Source: Oehlia diaphana (taxonomy: Eukaryota; Glomeromycota; Glomeromycetes; Glomerales; Glomeraceae). Taken from it: a DNA stretch of 34,190 bases. The notes under the pieces were generated by a model. It ran no database searches and was not told the origin of the DNA. It was given only the letters and a program-made list of their open reading frames with translations. The position numbers and the translations under genes were made by a program. Below, one piece after another: positions 1-9,653 of this stretch. Position 1 is the first letter of the stretch. The number at the start of each line of letters is the position of its first letter. The stretch is taken from contig QZLH01001334.1 in the NCBI GenBank assembly GCA_003833135.1, forward strand, positions 1 through 34,190. Direction: 5' to 3'.

Positions 1-277
1 TCTTTTGAGGAATTATACTCGGGACATCATTATTATTAGGTTGTAAAATTGCAAAGATTTTTTCTCGTTCTTCTTCATTTGTTTTTGCAAAAAAATTATC
101 ACATTTCTTAAAGTGTTGAATTATTCGATCTTTTTTATTTGGAAACGATATTTTTTGTCCTTCTTCTTCTCCCAACACTTCTATACATGGTTTACAGAAC
201 GTTTTAAGATTGCTTTTGTTAACTTTAATATCAGTTCTAACAATATATTGATTTAATAAAGAGGGAAGCGGCGGCAT
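1..277 (-). CDS. BED-type zinc-finger protein, N-terminal part (hAT transposase-like), cut by window edge
   Basis: The minus strand is open from an ATG at 277 to the window edge, 92 codons with no stop. The protein starts MPPLPSLLNQYIV and carries a Cys/His set: C28-x2-C31, then H55-x3-C59, with FCKPC and HFKKC around them. This spacing is that of a BED-like zinc finger, which in Rhizophagus usually heads hAT-family transposases or proteins derived from them. A charged segment (KTNEEEREKIFAIL) follows. The DNA-binding role is inferred from the finger; the catalytic part would lie left of the window. A T-rich tract lies just upstream of the ATG (about 282-306). It could be an active transposase, a domesticated gene or a relic; only the first 92 residues are visible, without frame breaks. 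Confidence 0.6.
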   Translation of the reverse strand, partial: MPPLPSLLNQYIVRTDIKVNKSNLKTFCKPCIEVLGEEEGQKISFPNKKDRIIQHFKKCDNFFAKTNEEEREKIFAILQPNNNDVPSIIPQK

Positions 278-311
278 ATTGAAGTTATTTTATTTTATTT
301 TTTTTTGTGGC

Positions 312-494
312 TTAGATTGCGGACTGCCGGACTGCCCGGACATATAAAATTGTCCCGGACAATTTGTGAAAATTTTCGGACATGTCCGTATGACAAGTAT
401 TAATCGGGACATTTTCTGGGACACAGACGATGGACATAGGACACAGACATTGATGTCCAAGCAAAATGCTGCGGACAGTGTCCGTGTACAACAC
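312..494. repeat. GGACA/TGTCC-dense repeat
   Basis: The pentamer GGACA or its complement TGTCC occurs many times in about 180 bp, in both orientations, giving local foldback potential (for example CGGACATGTCCG near 394-406 and GGACAGTGTCC near 474-484). A 60-codon minus-strand frame across it is only the translation of this repeat. It looks like a small repeat element; the right side reads ..GTGTACAACACTGG, similar to Tc1/mariner-type ends, but no clean terminal repeat pair or target duplication was found. Confidence 0.5.
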
Positions 495-538
495 TGGATA
501 TAGCTAGAATAATTTATTCATATCTTTTCATATATATA

Positions 539-2824
539 TCATTTCATATATATCATTACAATTTTGTTTAAGTTATCTTTTGCTTCTTGAATTCCATTAA
601 CAAAAGCTTTTTCATACCAATAAATTGCTTTAGTAATATCAATATCAATTCCTATACCATCATGATAGCATTTTCCTATATAATATTGTGATGCTGCATT
701 CTCATTTTCAGCTGATTTTAAATACCATTCAAATGCTTTTGTTTCATCTTTATTTACCCCTATACCATAATGATAACAATTTCCCACATTATTTTGACCT
801 ATCATATGCCCATTTTCGGCTGATTTTAAATACCATTCAAATGCTTTTAATTCATTCTTATCTGTTCCTATACCTTTCATATAGCAATATCCTAGATTAC
901 ATTGTCCTGTAATACATCCTTCAATAGATTTTAAATACCATTCAAATGCTTTTGTTTCATCTTTATTTACTCCTTTACCATAATGATAACAATATCCCAC
1001 ATTATTTTGACCCATTGCACATCCATTTTCAGCTGATTTTAAATACCATTCAAATGCTTCTGTCTCATCTTTATATACTCCTTTACCATAATGATAACAA
1101 TTTCCCACATTATTTTGACCTATCATATGCCCGTTTTCAGCTGATTTTAAATACCATTCAAATGCTATTGATTCATTCTTATCTGTTCCTATACCATTCA
1201 TATAGCAATATCCTAAGTTACATTGTCCATTAGCATTTCCTGCAATAGCGGATTTTTTGTACCACATAAATGCCATTGTTTCATCTTTATTTACCCCTAC
1301 ACCATAATGATAACAATTTCCCACATTATTTTGACCTATCATATGCCCATTTTCAGCTGAATTTAAATACCATTCAAACGCTTTTATTTCATTCTTATCT
1401 GTTCCTATACCATTTATATAGCAATATCCTAAGTTAAATTGTCCATTAGCATAACCTGCAAAAGCTGATTCTTTGTACCACTTAAATGCTATTGTTTCAT
1501 CTTTATTTACCCCTATACCATAATGATAACAATATCCCACATTTTTTTGACCTATTATATGCCCATTTTCGGCTGATTTTAAATACCATTCAAATGCTTT
1601 TAATTCATTCTTATCTGTTCCTATACCTTTCATATAGCAATATCCTAGATTACATTGTCCTGTAATACATCCTGCAATAGCTGATTTTAAATACCATTCA
1701 AATGCTTTTGTTTTATCTTTATTTATTCCTTTACCATGTTTGTAACAATTTCCCACATTATTTTGACCCATTCTACAACCATTTTCAGCTGATTTTAAAT
1801 ACCATTCAAATGCTTTTAATTCATTCTTATCTGTTCCTATACCATTCATATAGCAATATCCTAAATTACATTGTCCATCATCATATCCTACAATAGCTGA
1901 TTTTAAATACCATTTAAATGCTTTTGTTTTATTTTCATTTGTTCCTATACCATAATTATAACAATCTCCTAAATTATTTTGTGCTCTTGAATTATTTATT
2001 ATTGCAGGTTTCAAATTCGTTACAAATACAATGTGATCCCAATTATTTTCATTTTCAATTTGTTCAGCTTTTAAAAACAAGTCAAATGCTTTTTTTACAT
2101 CTTTTTGAGTTCCTATTCCATCCATATAACAAATAGCTAAATTATATTGTGCATCCAAATTTTTATTATCCATTGTTAAACTTAAAAGTAATTTAAAAAC
2201 TTTTTTATAGTTAGTTATTAGATTACTATCAACATTTTCATAACAAATTAATGAATTATATAGTAATGCTAAAACATTATTTTCGATTAATTTTAAAAGA
2301 TTGACTAATTTATTTTGTTTATATTTAATATCTAATAAAATATTATCTTTATAATAAAATAATGATAATAAATATTTTTTAATAATTATATTATAATTTC
2401 TCATCATCAAACTACTAATTGAATCTTCATTCTTTTCAATTAAATGTAATTGATTGAAATTTATATTAATTAAAGAATCATTTTCAATTTTTTTATTATC
2501 AATATCGAACAAATAAAATTCTAATGCTTTTTCCTTATTCTTATCACAACCAATACCTATTTGATAAAAAAATCCTATTAAACTTGTGAACCAAAATTTA
2601 CTTTCTTTATGATATTCCATCATTTCAAGAATTTTTTTAGGATTTTTATCATACTTGTTAAGGTAAATTTCTATCCAATCATTTGAAATATATTCAAAAT
2701 TAATAAAATTATTTTCAGTTTCAACAATTTTAATATAAAAATATTTTAAAAGATCCTTTAAAAAATTTTCTTCCTCTTTAGAAACATTAGTATCTGTAAT
2801 TTTATTTATTACGTAATACGACAT
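539..2824 (-). CDS. Sel1-like repeat protein, 761 aa
   Basis: Single-exon gene. I chose the ATG at 2824 (MSYYVINKIT): an upstream in-frame start would force translation through the T9A12 tract, giving an FFFFKKK head. Residues 1-280 hold a lysine/asparagine-rich helical region with two diverged repeats (about 77-110 and 223-254). From 280 to 747 lie 13 Sel1 repeats, mostly 36 aa, with the usual G-x-C-Y-x-x-G-x-G-x-x-x-x-x-x-x-A-F-x-W-Y-x-K-S-A pattern. Sel1 repeats are TPR-like helical scaffolds for protein-protein contacts; in Rhizophagus they occur alone or joined to kinases. Two repeat types alternate: type A (GQCNLGYCYMNGIGTDKN) and type B (GQNNVGNCYHYGIGVNKD), so the DNA unit is about 216 bp. 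The order is broken once by two B repeats in a row, beside a repeat one residue short (KSIEG instead of KSAIAG). No signal peptide or membrane helix is evident. Partner unknown. Confidence 0.9.
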   Translation of the reverse strand: MSYYVINKITDTNVSKEEENFLKDLLKYFYIKIVETENNFINFEYISNDWIEIYLNKYDKNPKKILEMMEYHKESKFWFTSLIGFFYQIGIGCDKNKEKALEFYLFDIDNKKIENDSLININFNQLHLIEKNEDSISSLMMRNYNIIIKKYLLSLFYYKDNILLDIKYKQNKLVNLLKLIENNVLALLYNSLICYENVDSNLITNYKKVFKLLLSLTMDNKNLDAQYNLAICYMDGIGTQKDVKKAFDLFLKAEQIENENNWDHIVFVTNLKPAIINNSRAQNNLGDCYNYGIGTNENKTKAFKWYLKSAIVGYDDGQCNLGYCYMNGIGTDKNELKAFEWYLKSAENGCRMGQNNVGNCYKHGKGINKDKTKAFEWYLKSAIAGCITGQCNLGYCYMKGIGTDKNELKAFEWYLKSAENGHIIGQKNVGYCYHYGIGVNKDETIAFKWYKESAFAGYANGQFNLGYCYINGIGTDKNEIKAFEWYLNSAENGHMIGQNNVGNCYHYGVGVNKDETMAFMWYKKSAIAGNANGQCNLGYCYMNGIGTDKNESIAFEWYLKSAENGHMIGQNNVGNCYHYGKGVYKDETEAFEWYLKSAENGCAMGQNNVGYCYHYGKGVNKDETKAFEWYLKSIEGCITGQCNLGYCYMKGIGTDKNELKAFEWYLKSAENGHMIGQNNVGNCYHYGIGVNKDETKAFEWYLKSAENENAASQYYIGKCYHDGIGIDIDITKAIYWYEKAFVNGIQEAKDNLNKIVMIYMK

Positions 2825-2836
2825 TGTTGATGGTTC

Positions 2837-2857
2837 TTTTTTTTTAAAAAAAAAAAA
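2837..2857 (-). promoter_or_regulatory. T/A tract directly upstream of the Sel1 gene start
   Basis: A run of nine T followed by twelve A lies 13 bp upstream of the chosen ATG. Poly(dA:dT) tracts exclude nucleosomes in fungal promoters; that role is inferred here. The tract also argues for the start at 2824 instead of the longer frame. Confidence 0.4.
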
Positions 2858-3120
2858 TATATATATAAAATATAGATTAAAAGTTCGTTGAGTAGTACAG
2901 TACATTAAATGAGCTTAAAATTAATTAATGTGGTACAGGCGTACTCATTTTGTAGTACCTTTTCTACATAATAATGATTGACCAACTAGATATAATGGTG
3001 CACAACATGACGTTATATTTGTTACTTAAATAGACAAATATGCGAATCGTCGGAATTTCGGTCCGTTTTCTTAACAGGTATTACCCGTTTCAGCTTTTTA
3101 TCGGTAATATCCGATATTAC

Positions 3121-3245
3121 TGTTGTGCCCCAAATCTCAATATGCCCCAATTGACGATAATCATCGATGATTACTATATGTGAAAAGGGCTGATAATTTA
3201 GGCCGATCGTTGATTTGGGGCAATCGTCAACTTTGGGGCACAACA
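3121..3245. mobile_element. Small MITE-like foldback element with TGTTGTGCCCCAAA ends
   Basis: The 14-bp end TGTTGTGCCCCAAA at 3121-3134 is matched in inverse at 3232-3245. A second GCCCCAA block lies inside each end (near 3142-3148 and 3215-3222), so both termini carry GTGCCCCAAA followed by a subterminal GCCCCAA. An 11-bp direct repeat TCCGATATTAC flanks it (3110-3120 and 3252-3262), with six extra bases TTACAA on the right; TTAC also flanks both ends. The exact boundary and target duplication are therefore uncertain. No transposase is encoded; non-autonomous element by inference. Confidence 0.6.
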
Positions 3246-3789
3246 TTACAATCCGATATTACGATAAAACAATAAAATAAAAAATAAAAGAAAAAAATGA
3301 CTAATAGTATATATAAGGAAAAAATAAATTCATAACAAATAATATGTAAATTCTTTATTTTTACCGTCTGGACTCTGGAGGGTGGAACTCTAATAATAAT
3401 CAGTATGTTTTGCTAATATAAAAAAAATTGTATTTTAAGATCGTACACCTTTTAAATTTTTTTTTATTTATTTGCTCATATTTTATTATGATAAACTAAT
3501 GCAATTTAGGTACAATTATTTCATTATAATCAATATATATATATTTAATTTGATAGTAAATATGTTGAGTGTAAATTAAAAATCATTCTTTTTTTTATTT
3601 TTCTTTTCTTTAGGTTCAGTCAAGGGATCTTGTATATGACACAGAAATAACCTGGACATACTCAGCAGATACACCTTTTTTAGCAATAATTGTTTACCAA
3701 TCAGTTTCTTTTTTTTGTTTATCTTTCGTACTTTAAATTTTTATATTATCGCAGTTTTCAGTATTCTGTAAACATTATAATTACTTGGT

Positions 3790-3934
3790 GATTATGATTA
3801 TAGGACAATTTCTGGACAATTACTGGACAATTACTGAATGATTATGATTATAGGATGATTATAGGATGATTGTAGGACGATTACAGGACAATTACCGGAA
3901 GTTTTTGTCCAGTATTCATCCTGTAATCATAATC
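3790..3934. repeat. Inverted-ended repeat built of GGACAATT and GATTATAGGA units
   Basis: The left end GATTATGATTATAGGA (3790-3805) is matched in inverse at 3919-3934 (TCCTGTAATCATAATC). Between them are several copies of GGACAATTACT and of ATTATAGGATG. This could be a small non-autonomous element or a foldback satellite. It shares the GGACA core with the repeat at 312-494. Confidence 0.5.
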
Positions 3935-4875
3935 TCATAATCTTTTTTATTAGATGACCCGCAGGGGTAGCACAATTTGAAAAGTGCAATAAATCCAATT
4001 ATCAAGAAATTTTACTATTTGGTAAATATTTAACGTTTACTCTTGTTTGGTTATTAAGCTAACTTTGTTCACATGTCCATAATTGAAAATACTGACCGCC
4101 TCCCATTTATCCACTTACGGTAAGCAAAGTTATGATATTTTCAAATAACTCCCTTTCTTATTATGTATTTCATAGCAAATAATTTTTTGTGATAATAAAC
4201 TTCTATAGATAATGGGAACTAAATAATGCAGCAAAATTATTTTACTGATAAACTTGCTGATTTAAGATAATTTACAGTATCTTTAAGAGTTACTACTTTT
4301 GACGTTATTATATTTTTGAATCTTGAGAAAATTCATGTTACTATTAGAAATTGATTAAATTTTAATAATTTATCGTCAGTTTTGTCATAATAATTATTTT
4401 TTATTTACAAGCAGATTGAAATTTTTATAAATATTACCTACTTTTAATGATGAATTATATTATCATTAATACGAAATTCATTCATATAATAATGGTAAAA
4501 TATCATTTTTTTGTAGTTTTATATAGATTTAATGCAATTAAACTAATTATATAATACATATTTAAAAATTTTTTTAATAGAATTTTAACACGATTTTAAT
4601 TATAGTAATTTTAATGCATATTGTTACTGATAATAATATTGGTGTTTTTCAACGTTAAAATGATCGACAAAGCTTTTTTTTTTGTGAAACAAGTATTTTG
4701 TTCGGGAATCGCGAGTTTATGAAAAGGAAATTTCTTATTTTAATTTTCTGTGATCATCAGCTGACTTCTTGAATGATTTCATTGTATTGCTCTTAAATTT
4801 TGTCAATCGTTGCTGTGCAACTGTAATACGTTTTAAAAGGTCGCCTTTTTTCTTAAAAAAGAATAATAATAATAA

Positions 4876-4900
4876 TTTTTTTTTTTTTTTTTTTTTTTAC
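4876..4900 (+). promoter_or_regulatory. T-tract upstream of the kinase gene
   Basis: A run of 25 T ends 42 bp upstream of the kinase ATG. It has the same sense-strand T-rich character as the tracts upstream of the Sel1, F-box and HMG genes. A promoter role is inferred. Confidence 0.35.
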
Positions 4901-4942
4901 TCAGCTTAGATATAGAATTGAAGTCACATTTATTAATTCAAT

Positions 4943-6686
4943 ATGGAAGAATTTATGCTCAATGATGATGTATTTGAGCAATTAAAAGATTTTGACCATA
5001 AATACCTAACTAAAGAACAGAGCTTGTTAATTGATAAGTTAATATTAAATGAAGAATTAAAAGAACGCTATAGAAAAAATGGTTTATGCAAAGAATGTAA
5101 GCAGCCTAATACTAGTTATGTTTCTAATTATGCTGTTTGGTGTAATTCATGTAATTCTAAGAATTTTCAACAAAATTTCAAAAATTGGACTAGTGGAAAT
5201 CATGAAGTTGACAAGTTCATTCAAAAAACACAACTTAAAGCTAAACAATCAGACGAAGTTTTAGAATGGATTGAATATGATAGATTTGAAAATGTTGAAT
5301 ACTTGGCAAAAGGAGGATTTGGAACTATTTATAAAGCAATTTGGAAAGATGGATATATAAAAAGTTGGGATTCTGTGAATAATAAATGGATAAGAAGTAA
5401 ATTGTGGTTTAGGGAATATGAGAATTTTCCAGTTGTTTTAAAATGTTTACATAATTCTCAAGATATTACATCCGATTTTTTAAGAGAAGTAAGTTACTTA
5501 TTTGTATATAGTAATTTCAAGATATTAGTCCTATTATAAATGTTAAACTGTCTACTAATTATTATTAATATGGATTTTTTTTAGATTGGAACCCATAATA
5601 TGATTTTAAAATATATAACTTATGTAACACACTGTTTTGGCATTACTAAAGATCCAGAATCTAGAAATTTTATGATAGTAATGGGATATGTAATAAATGG
5701 TAGTTTAAGACAACATTTAAATAATAATTTTAATTCAATAAAATGGGATGAAAAGTTGAAAATTTTACAAAATATTGTAAAAGGCCTCGCTTATATTCAT
5801 AAAAATGGGATAATTCATCGTGATTTTCATTGTGGTAATATATTAAAAGAAGACGATTTTACTTTAATTACTGATTTAGGATTATGTCGACCAGCAAATG
5901 TAAAACCATCCCAAAATGAATGTAAAGAACTATATGGGGTATTACCCTATGTAGCACCAGAAATTTTAAGAGGAAAAGAATATACTCAAGAAAGTGATGT
6001 ATATGGATTTGGAATTATTGCATATGAAGTCTGTACAGGGCTTCCTCCTTATCATGATATTGTTCATGATAAATTCTTAGCTATTAGAATTTGTCAAGGA
6101 CTTAGGCCAAAATCAAATTATAAAATTCCTCAATTAATTCTAAACATAATTAAACAATGTTGGGATGCTGATCCTTTAAAACGACCTAAAGCAAATGAAT
6201 TAATTGGTTTATTAACTGATTTATATTGTTCAGCTGCTTTATCAAGTAGGCGTGATCATGAAATCAATAAGCAAATTGAAGAAGCAGATAAAATTAATGA
6301 AACGTTAACATCATCATCATCATTAAATACTGGTCCTACTCTTTCATATACTACAAATCCCCAAGCAGTTTACACGAGTAGACTTTTAAATTTTAAAAAT
6401 CTTCCAGAACCAAAAAATGCTGTTGATAACAAGGATAATGATAATTCATTTAGAGAATATTCAGGTAATTAATTTCCTAATTTAACTTTACAAAAGCATT
6501 CTTTAAATATTTTATTTGATGTATATATTTATTGGTTTTTTTATATATTTAGAATCAATAGAAGCAATAGATTTTACTAAACTAGACATAGGTACTTATT
6601 TACATTAACTTTTTTACATGATTTATTTTATTAATAATAATATTTAATAATTTATTTATTTTTCACTTATAGATAAAAGTAACTGA
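4943..6686 (+). CDS. TKL-type protein kinase with N-terminal zinc-ribbon-like head, 492 aa, four exons
   Basis: Exons by splice logic: 4943-5488, 5585-6464, 6553-6591 and 6673-6686; total 1479 nt, all in frame, ending TGA. Intron 1 is GTAAGT..TTTTTAG with TACTAAT at 5553-5559; introns 2 and 3 are GTAATT..TTTAG and GTACTT..TATAG. Residues 49-70 hold C49-x2-C52..C67-x2-C70 (CKEC, CNSC), a zinc-ribbon-like pair typical of Rhizophagus kinases. The kinase domain covers about 115-395: glycine loop AKGGFGTIY (122-130, first Gly replaced by Ala), VVLK lysine K167, HRDFHCGN (260-267), DLG in place of DFG (269-271), APE (296-298), then the DVYGFGIIAYE helix. The ATP lysine, catalytic Asp and Asn are all present, so activity is plausible. 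The last exons encode the short SIEAIDFTKL tail seen in this family. Substrate unknown. Confidence 0.9.
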
Positions 6687-7889
6687 ATAAAAGAAAGGAA
6701 AGGGATCTTGGGTATAAATTTCTTTATTATTTACTATTTATTTTCTTTAGCATTACTACAATATGATATTTTATTGGAATATATATATAAAGTATTTTTA
6801 AAATTATATGAAAAATAAATAAAATGGATTGTTACAAAAATGTAATAAAATAAAAATTACATTGTATTTTATGTATTTTATGTTATGTTAATCTTATTAT
6901 AAAGTTACCCAACCCAAAGGTAGGTTAAAAACCTGGCCCAGACTTATAGTTCGGTTACCTGATCTGAGCTGATCCAATTTGAAGCTCTAATTAGGTATTT
7001 GACGGTTAAGACATGGTGATTATTAAAATAATTAGGTAAAAAAACTAAAAACACTAGGGGAACGATAAACAATTGTAAAGAACAAATATGTTAAATAAAT
7101 TTGAAGCAAATATAGAAAATTCGTTTAACGTGTTCGAGTTGGAACTAGTAGCAATGGTAATTGTACTTCCCTGCTGATGATAGTAAAGTTGATTTATATG
7201 TTAATTTAATAATACGGTATGAACGTTTTGCAGTGTTGGAAAAACTTTGATAGGTAACTAGAAATTTGCTGCCATATGCATTAGGACTTCGTCCCTATAG
7301 TTAATTTTATTTGTATTGTTTGAACAAATAAACTAAATAAATATGTAAAGTTGTAGTAATAAATTATCAGGTCTATACTAGTTTCCATTAACAATTAATA
7401 ATAACAATAAAATAAATTTACGTTTTTGTTTATTAGATCATCGAATAATTTTATAGGTACTAATTCGTATTATTACATAGCTATTAAAAATTTATAATTT
7501 TTTTTTTATTGTGCATATTTTTATCTTTAGCGTAAAATAGCTACATAACAGATACATATGAAATCAAAATAATTTTATGAATATATTGAAAATTAAACAA
7601 TTAAAATTTTAACTTTTATTTAAAAAAGCATCCAAAAGAAAAGAACTCTTTTACTAGGTTCAATTAAAAAAAAAAGACAATGTTTATGTTTTTTATGTTT
7701 TTTCACTTTTTAGGTTTAAACCAGGTTACCAGGTTGAAGATGCGAATGTTTAGAATAGTCATTGATCTGTGCAACACGGTATTTGTCATTCTAGTAAAAT
7801 TTTAGTTAAAATGTTAATGTTAATCAGGCATAATAAAGAAATCAAATTTGATCGTTTTATTTTCTTTACATATTTATATACAGTATAAT
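6687..7889. other. Intergenic AT-rich region
   Basis: No coding region was recognised on either strand. Around 6906-6970 and 7710-7740 there are degenerate GGTTACC/CCTGG-type words that resemble a dispersed repeat, too decayed to bound. Confidence 0.4.
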
Positions 7890-7969
7890 AGTTATTGGGT
7901 AGGGGGGTTGAAATATCACCGAACTGCGAAGCAGTTCGGATGATATTTTACCCCTCTACCTAATAACTG
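7890..7969. repeat. 80-bp hairpin with GAA loop
   Basis: Left arm (7890-7927) and right arm (7931-7969) pair over almost their whole length around a GAA centre; the inner part CCGAACTGC/GCAGTTCGG is perfect. The outer part starts AGTTATTGGGTAGG and ends CCTAATAACT. It ends exactly where the neighbouring MITE-like element begins. It is unlikely to be a terminator of any recognised gene; a foldback element is likelier. Confidence 0.65.
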
Positions 7970-8152
7970 TGTTATTATGCAGACGTCCAAGATCATGTAT
8001 GTTCCATATGAAAAGCATAGTAAATGTGTGATAATAATCATCTATATGACGTAATGCGTCAAAAATATCAAAGATATTTACGCAATAATAATTTATCTAA
8101 AAAATATTAGTATGTTAAAATCAACATGATCCTATTTGGCTGCATAATAACA
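7970..8152. mobile_element. MITE-like element with TGTTATTATGCAG ends
   Basis: TGTTATTATGCAG at 7970-7982 is inverted at 8140-8152, and the similarity continues inward with CCAA and GATCATGT blocks on both sides, giving terminal inverted repeats of about 30 bp with small gaps. The interior is about 120 bp, contains CRE-like TGACGTAA and TGCGTC words, and has no coding capacity. No clear target-site duplication was seen, so the superfamily is not assigned. Confidence 0.55.
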
Positions 8153-8440
8153 TATTATTATTCTTTTTTTTGGAAAAAATAATTACTTCAAATAGACCGA
8201 AATATCCAACGTGCTATTATAAGAAATGAAATTATTCCTAGTATGTAATTTATTTCTATGCCTAAAAACAATTTATTTTCCTAAACAAACGTAATAACAA
8301 ATATATTACTTATGACATTTAATATTTATAATGGTAAAAATATACCGTAGATATAAAATCATAGATTTTCGTGCACCAAGTTCATTATGTCCAAGGAACT
8401 TTCATAAACGTAATATTTATATAATATGGATAGAAACCCT

Positions 8441-8680
8441 AATATTGAAGAATTAAAAAATTATTAAAATCTCTCTATTCATGTTTTTAGTTAATAGAAC
8501 ATGGTGTGCGACAGAGGTGCCAATTTTATGGGAACCCCGGTCAATATTTCAGATCGGTAATTCAAAAACTACTACGACAGATTATTCAAAGAATATATTA
8601 TTTAATATAATACTTTTATATTATCAGAGGAACCAAGAGACATTTTGAAAAATCAAGGAATTAATAATCTTATTCTCGGT
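8441..8680 (+). pseudogene. F-box protein relic, paralogue of the gene at 9654-11096
   Basis: Forward translation gives LVNRTWCATEVPILW from 8487 and, in another frame, LSEEPRDILKNQGINNLI from 8621. These match the minus-strand F-box gene 1 kb away (LVNRTWCVTAVPILW and LSEESREILKNHGMDNLI). About one base is missing near 8615 between these parts, a local out-of-frame swap follows PILW, and the F-box helix before LVNR is out of frame by one base at a short T run near 8483. The LRR part is absent. Non-functional. F-box proteins are SCF ubiquitin-ligase adaptors, massively expanded in Glomeromycota. Confidence 0.7.
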
Positions 8681-8689
8681 CGGTGACCT

Positions 8690-9653
8690 GTTAATATTAG
8701 TATACTTTGAAAAATAGTTAAAAGAGCAAAAAAATTAATTTATCGGTAAAATAGTGAAAGCAAATGATTAATGTGATTTTATTTATCCTTATTTACGTGA
8801 TCCTGATCTGTGATAAATATAATAGTTATTTATTTTCATGGCGTGAGCGTGAAAATCATGATATCTGATATTCCACAGAACTTATTTATATCACGTTAAT
8901 ACCGTTTTAAATTGTCGCTATTTATAGATTCTTTATTCAATATTGATAGACTTTTTATACTTTTTATTCGTATCTTTTTAAATAATCATCATCTGTGAGA
9001 ACATCAAAAAAGAATTATTATTCAGAACTGTGATGTGCTTTATTTTTAAGATTTTGCCCAATATGCGTAAAAAAATTTCGCATATGAAAAAATTTTACAT
9101 ATGTATAAAAAAAATGCCGGCCGTCCGGGTCATTTTTAAAATTTATGTCACGAGAATCTAAAAATTTTTTTTGCTCGGCCTTATCAATTCTTTTTTCTGA
9201 GAAAATTTTTATTTTCACAAGATAAAAAAATTTCAAACACAATGAAGAATAAAATACAAGATAAAACAAAATCAAAAAGACTGAAGAAGGATGCAAGATT
9301 TTCGTATATCAATGGCTATATTTATGTGTTCACTATCAATCCTCAAGGTTATGTATTCAAATTTCAATCAAGTTATCTATAGAATATAAACATTTATTTT
9401 CACATAGATTTACAATGAAATTTTATTAGACAAATAATATATTAAATACTATTTGACGATAAATCTATCAATTCTTATTTATAAATACTGTAAATGTAGT
9501 TAAAAAAATTCCATTATGAATATCATACAAGAATCTAGAGGAAAATCTATATAAGCAGCTGACTACTAAGTTGCCCCACAAAAATTTTGAATTTGATTTA
9601 TAAAATCTTATGGTGCGATACGTTGCTAATTTCTTTTAAACCCATTCAAAATC
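8690..9653. other. Intergenic region with a CATATG-rich palindromic repeat
   Basis: ATATGCG (9061-9067) faces CGCATAT (9079-9085), followed by ACATATGT (9098-9105) and a GC block CCGGCCGTCCGG near 9117-9128 in very AT-rich DNA. A 92-codon minus-strand frame (9018-9296) crosses this repeat and its low-complexity neighbours and is not supported as a gene. The rest of the interval shows nothing else. Confidence 0.4.

Larger units (their letters stand above)
2858..4875. other. Divergent intergenic region between the Sel1 and kinase genes
   Basis: About 2 kb of AT-rich DNA between two divergently transcribed genes. It holds a small foldback element (3121-3245) and a GGACAATT/ATTATAGGA repeat (3790-3934). 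I see no convincing gene in the rest on either strand. Confidence 0.5.

Noticed and set aside
312..494. 60-codon minus-strand frame
   Set aside because: It translates the GGACA repeat only.
688..2136. Four plus-strand frames of 64-95 codons opposite the Sel1 gene
   Set aside because: They are antisense shadows of the 108- and 216-bp repeats; their proteins repeat the same His/Leu/Tyr words.
3022..3246. 74-codon minus-strand frame
   Set aside because: It starts inside the terminal repeat of the small foldback element and has no family resemblance.
6900..7740. A bounded element from GGTTACC/CCTGG words
   Set aside because: The words are degenerate and I could not define ends or a target duplication.
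9018..9296. 92-codon minus-strand frame
   Set aside because: Phe/Lys-rich, low complexity, and it crosses palindromic repeats; no support as a gene.
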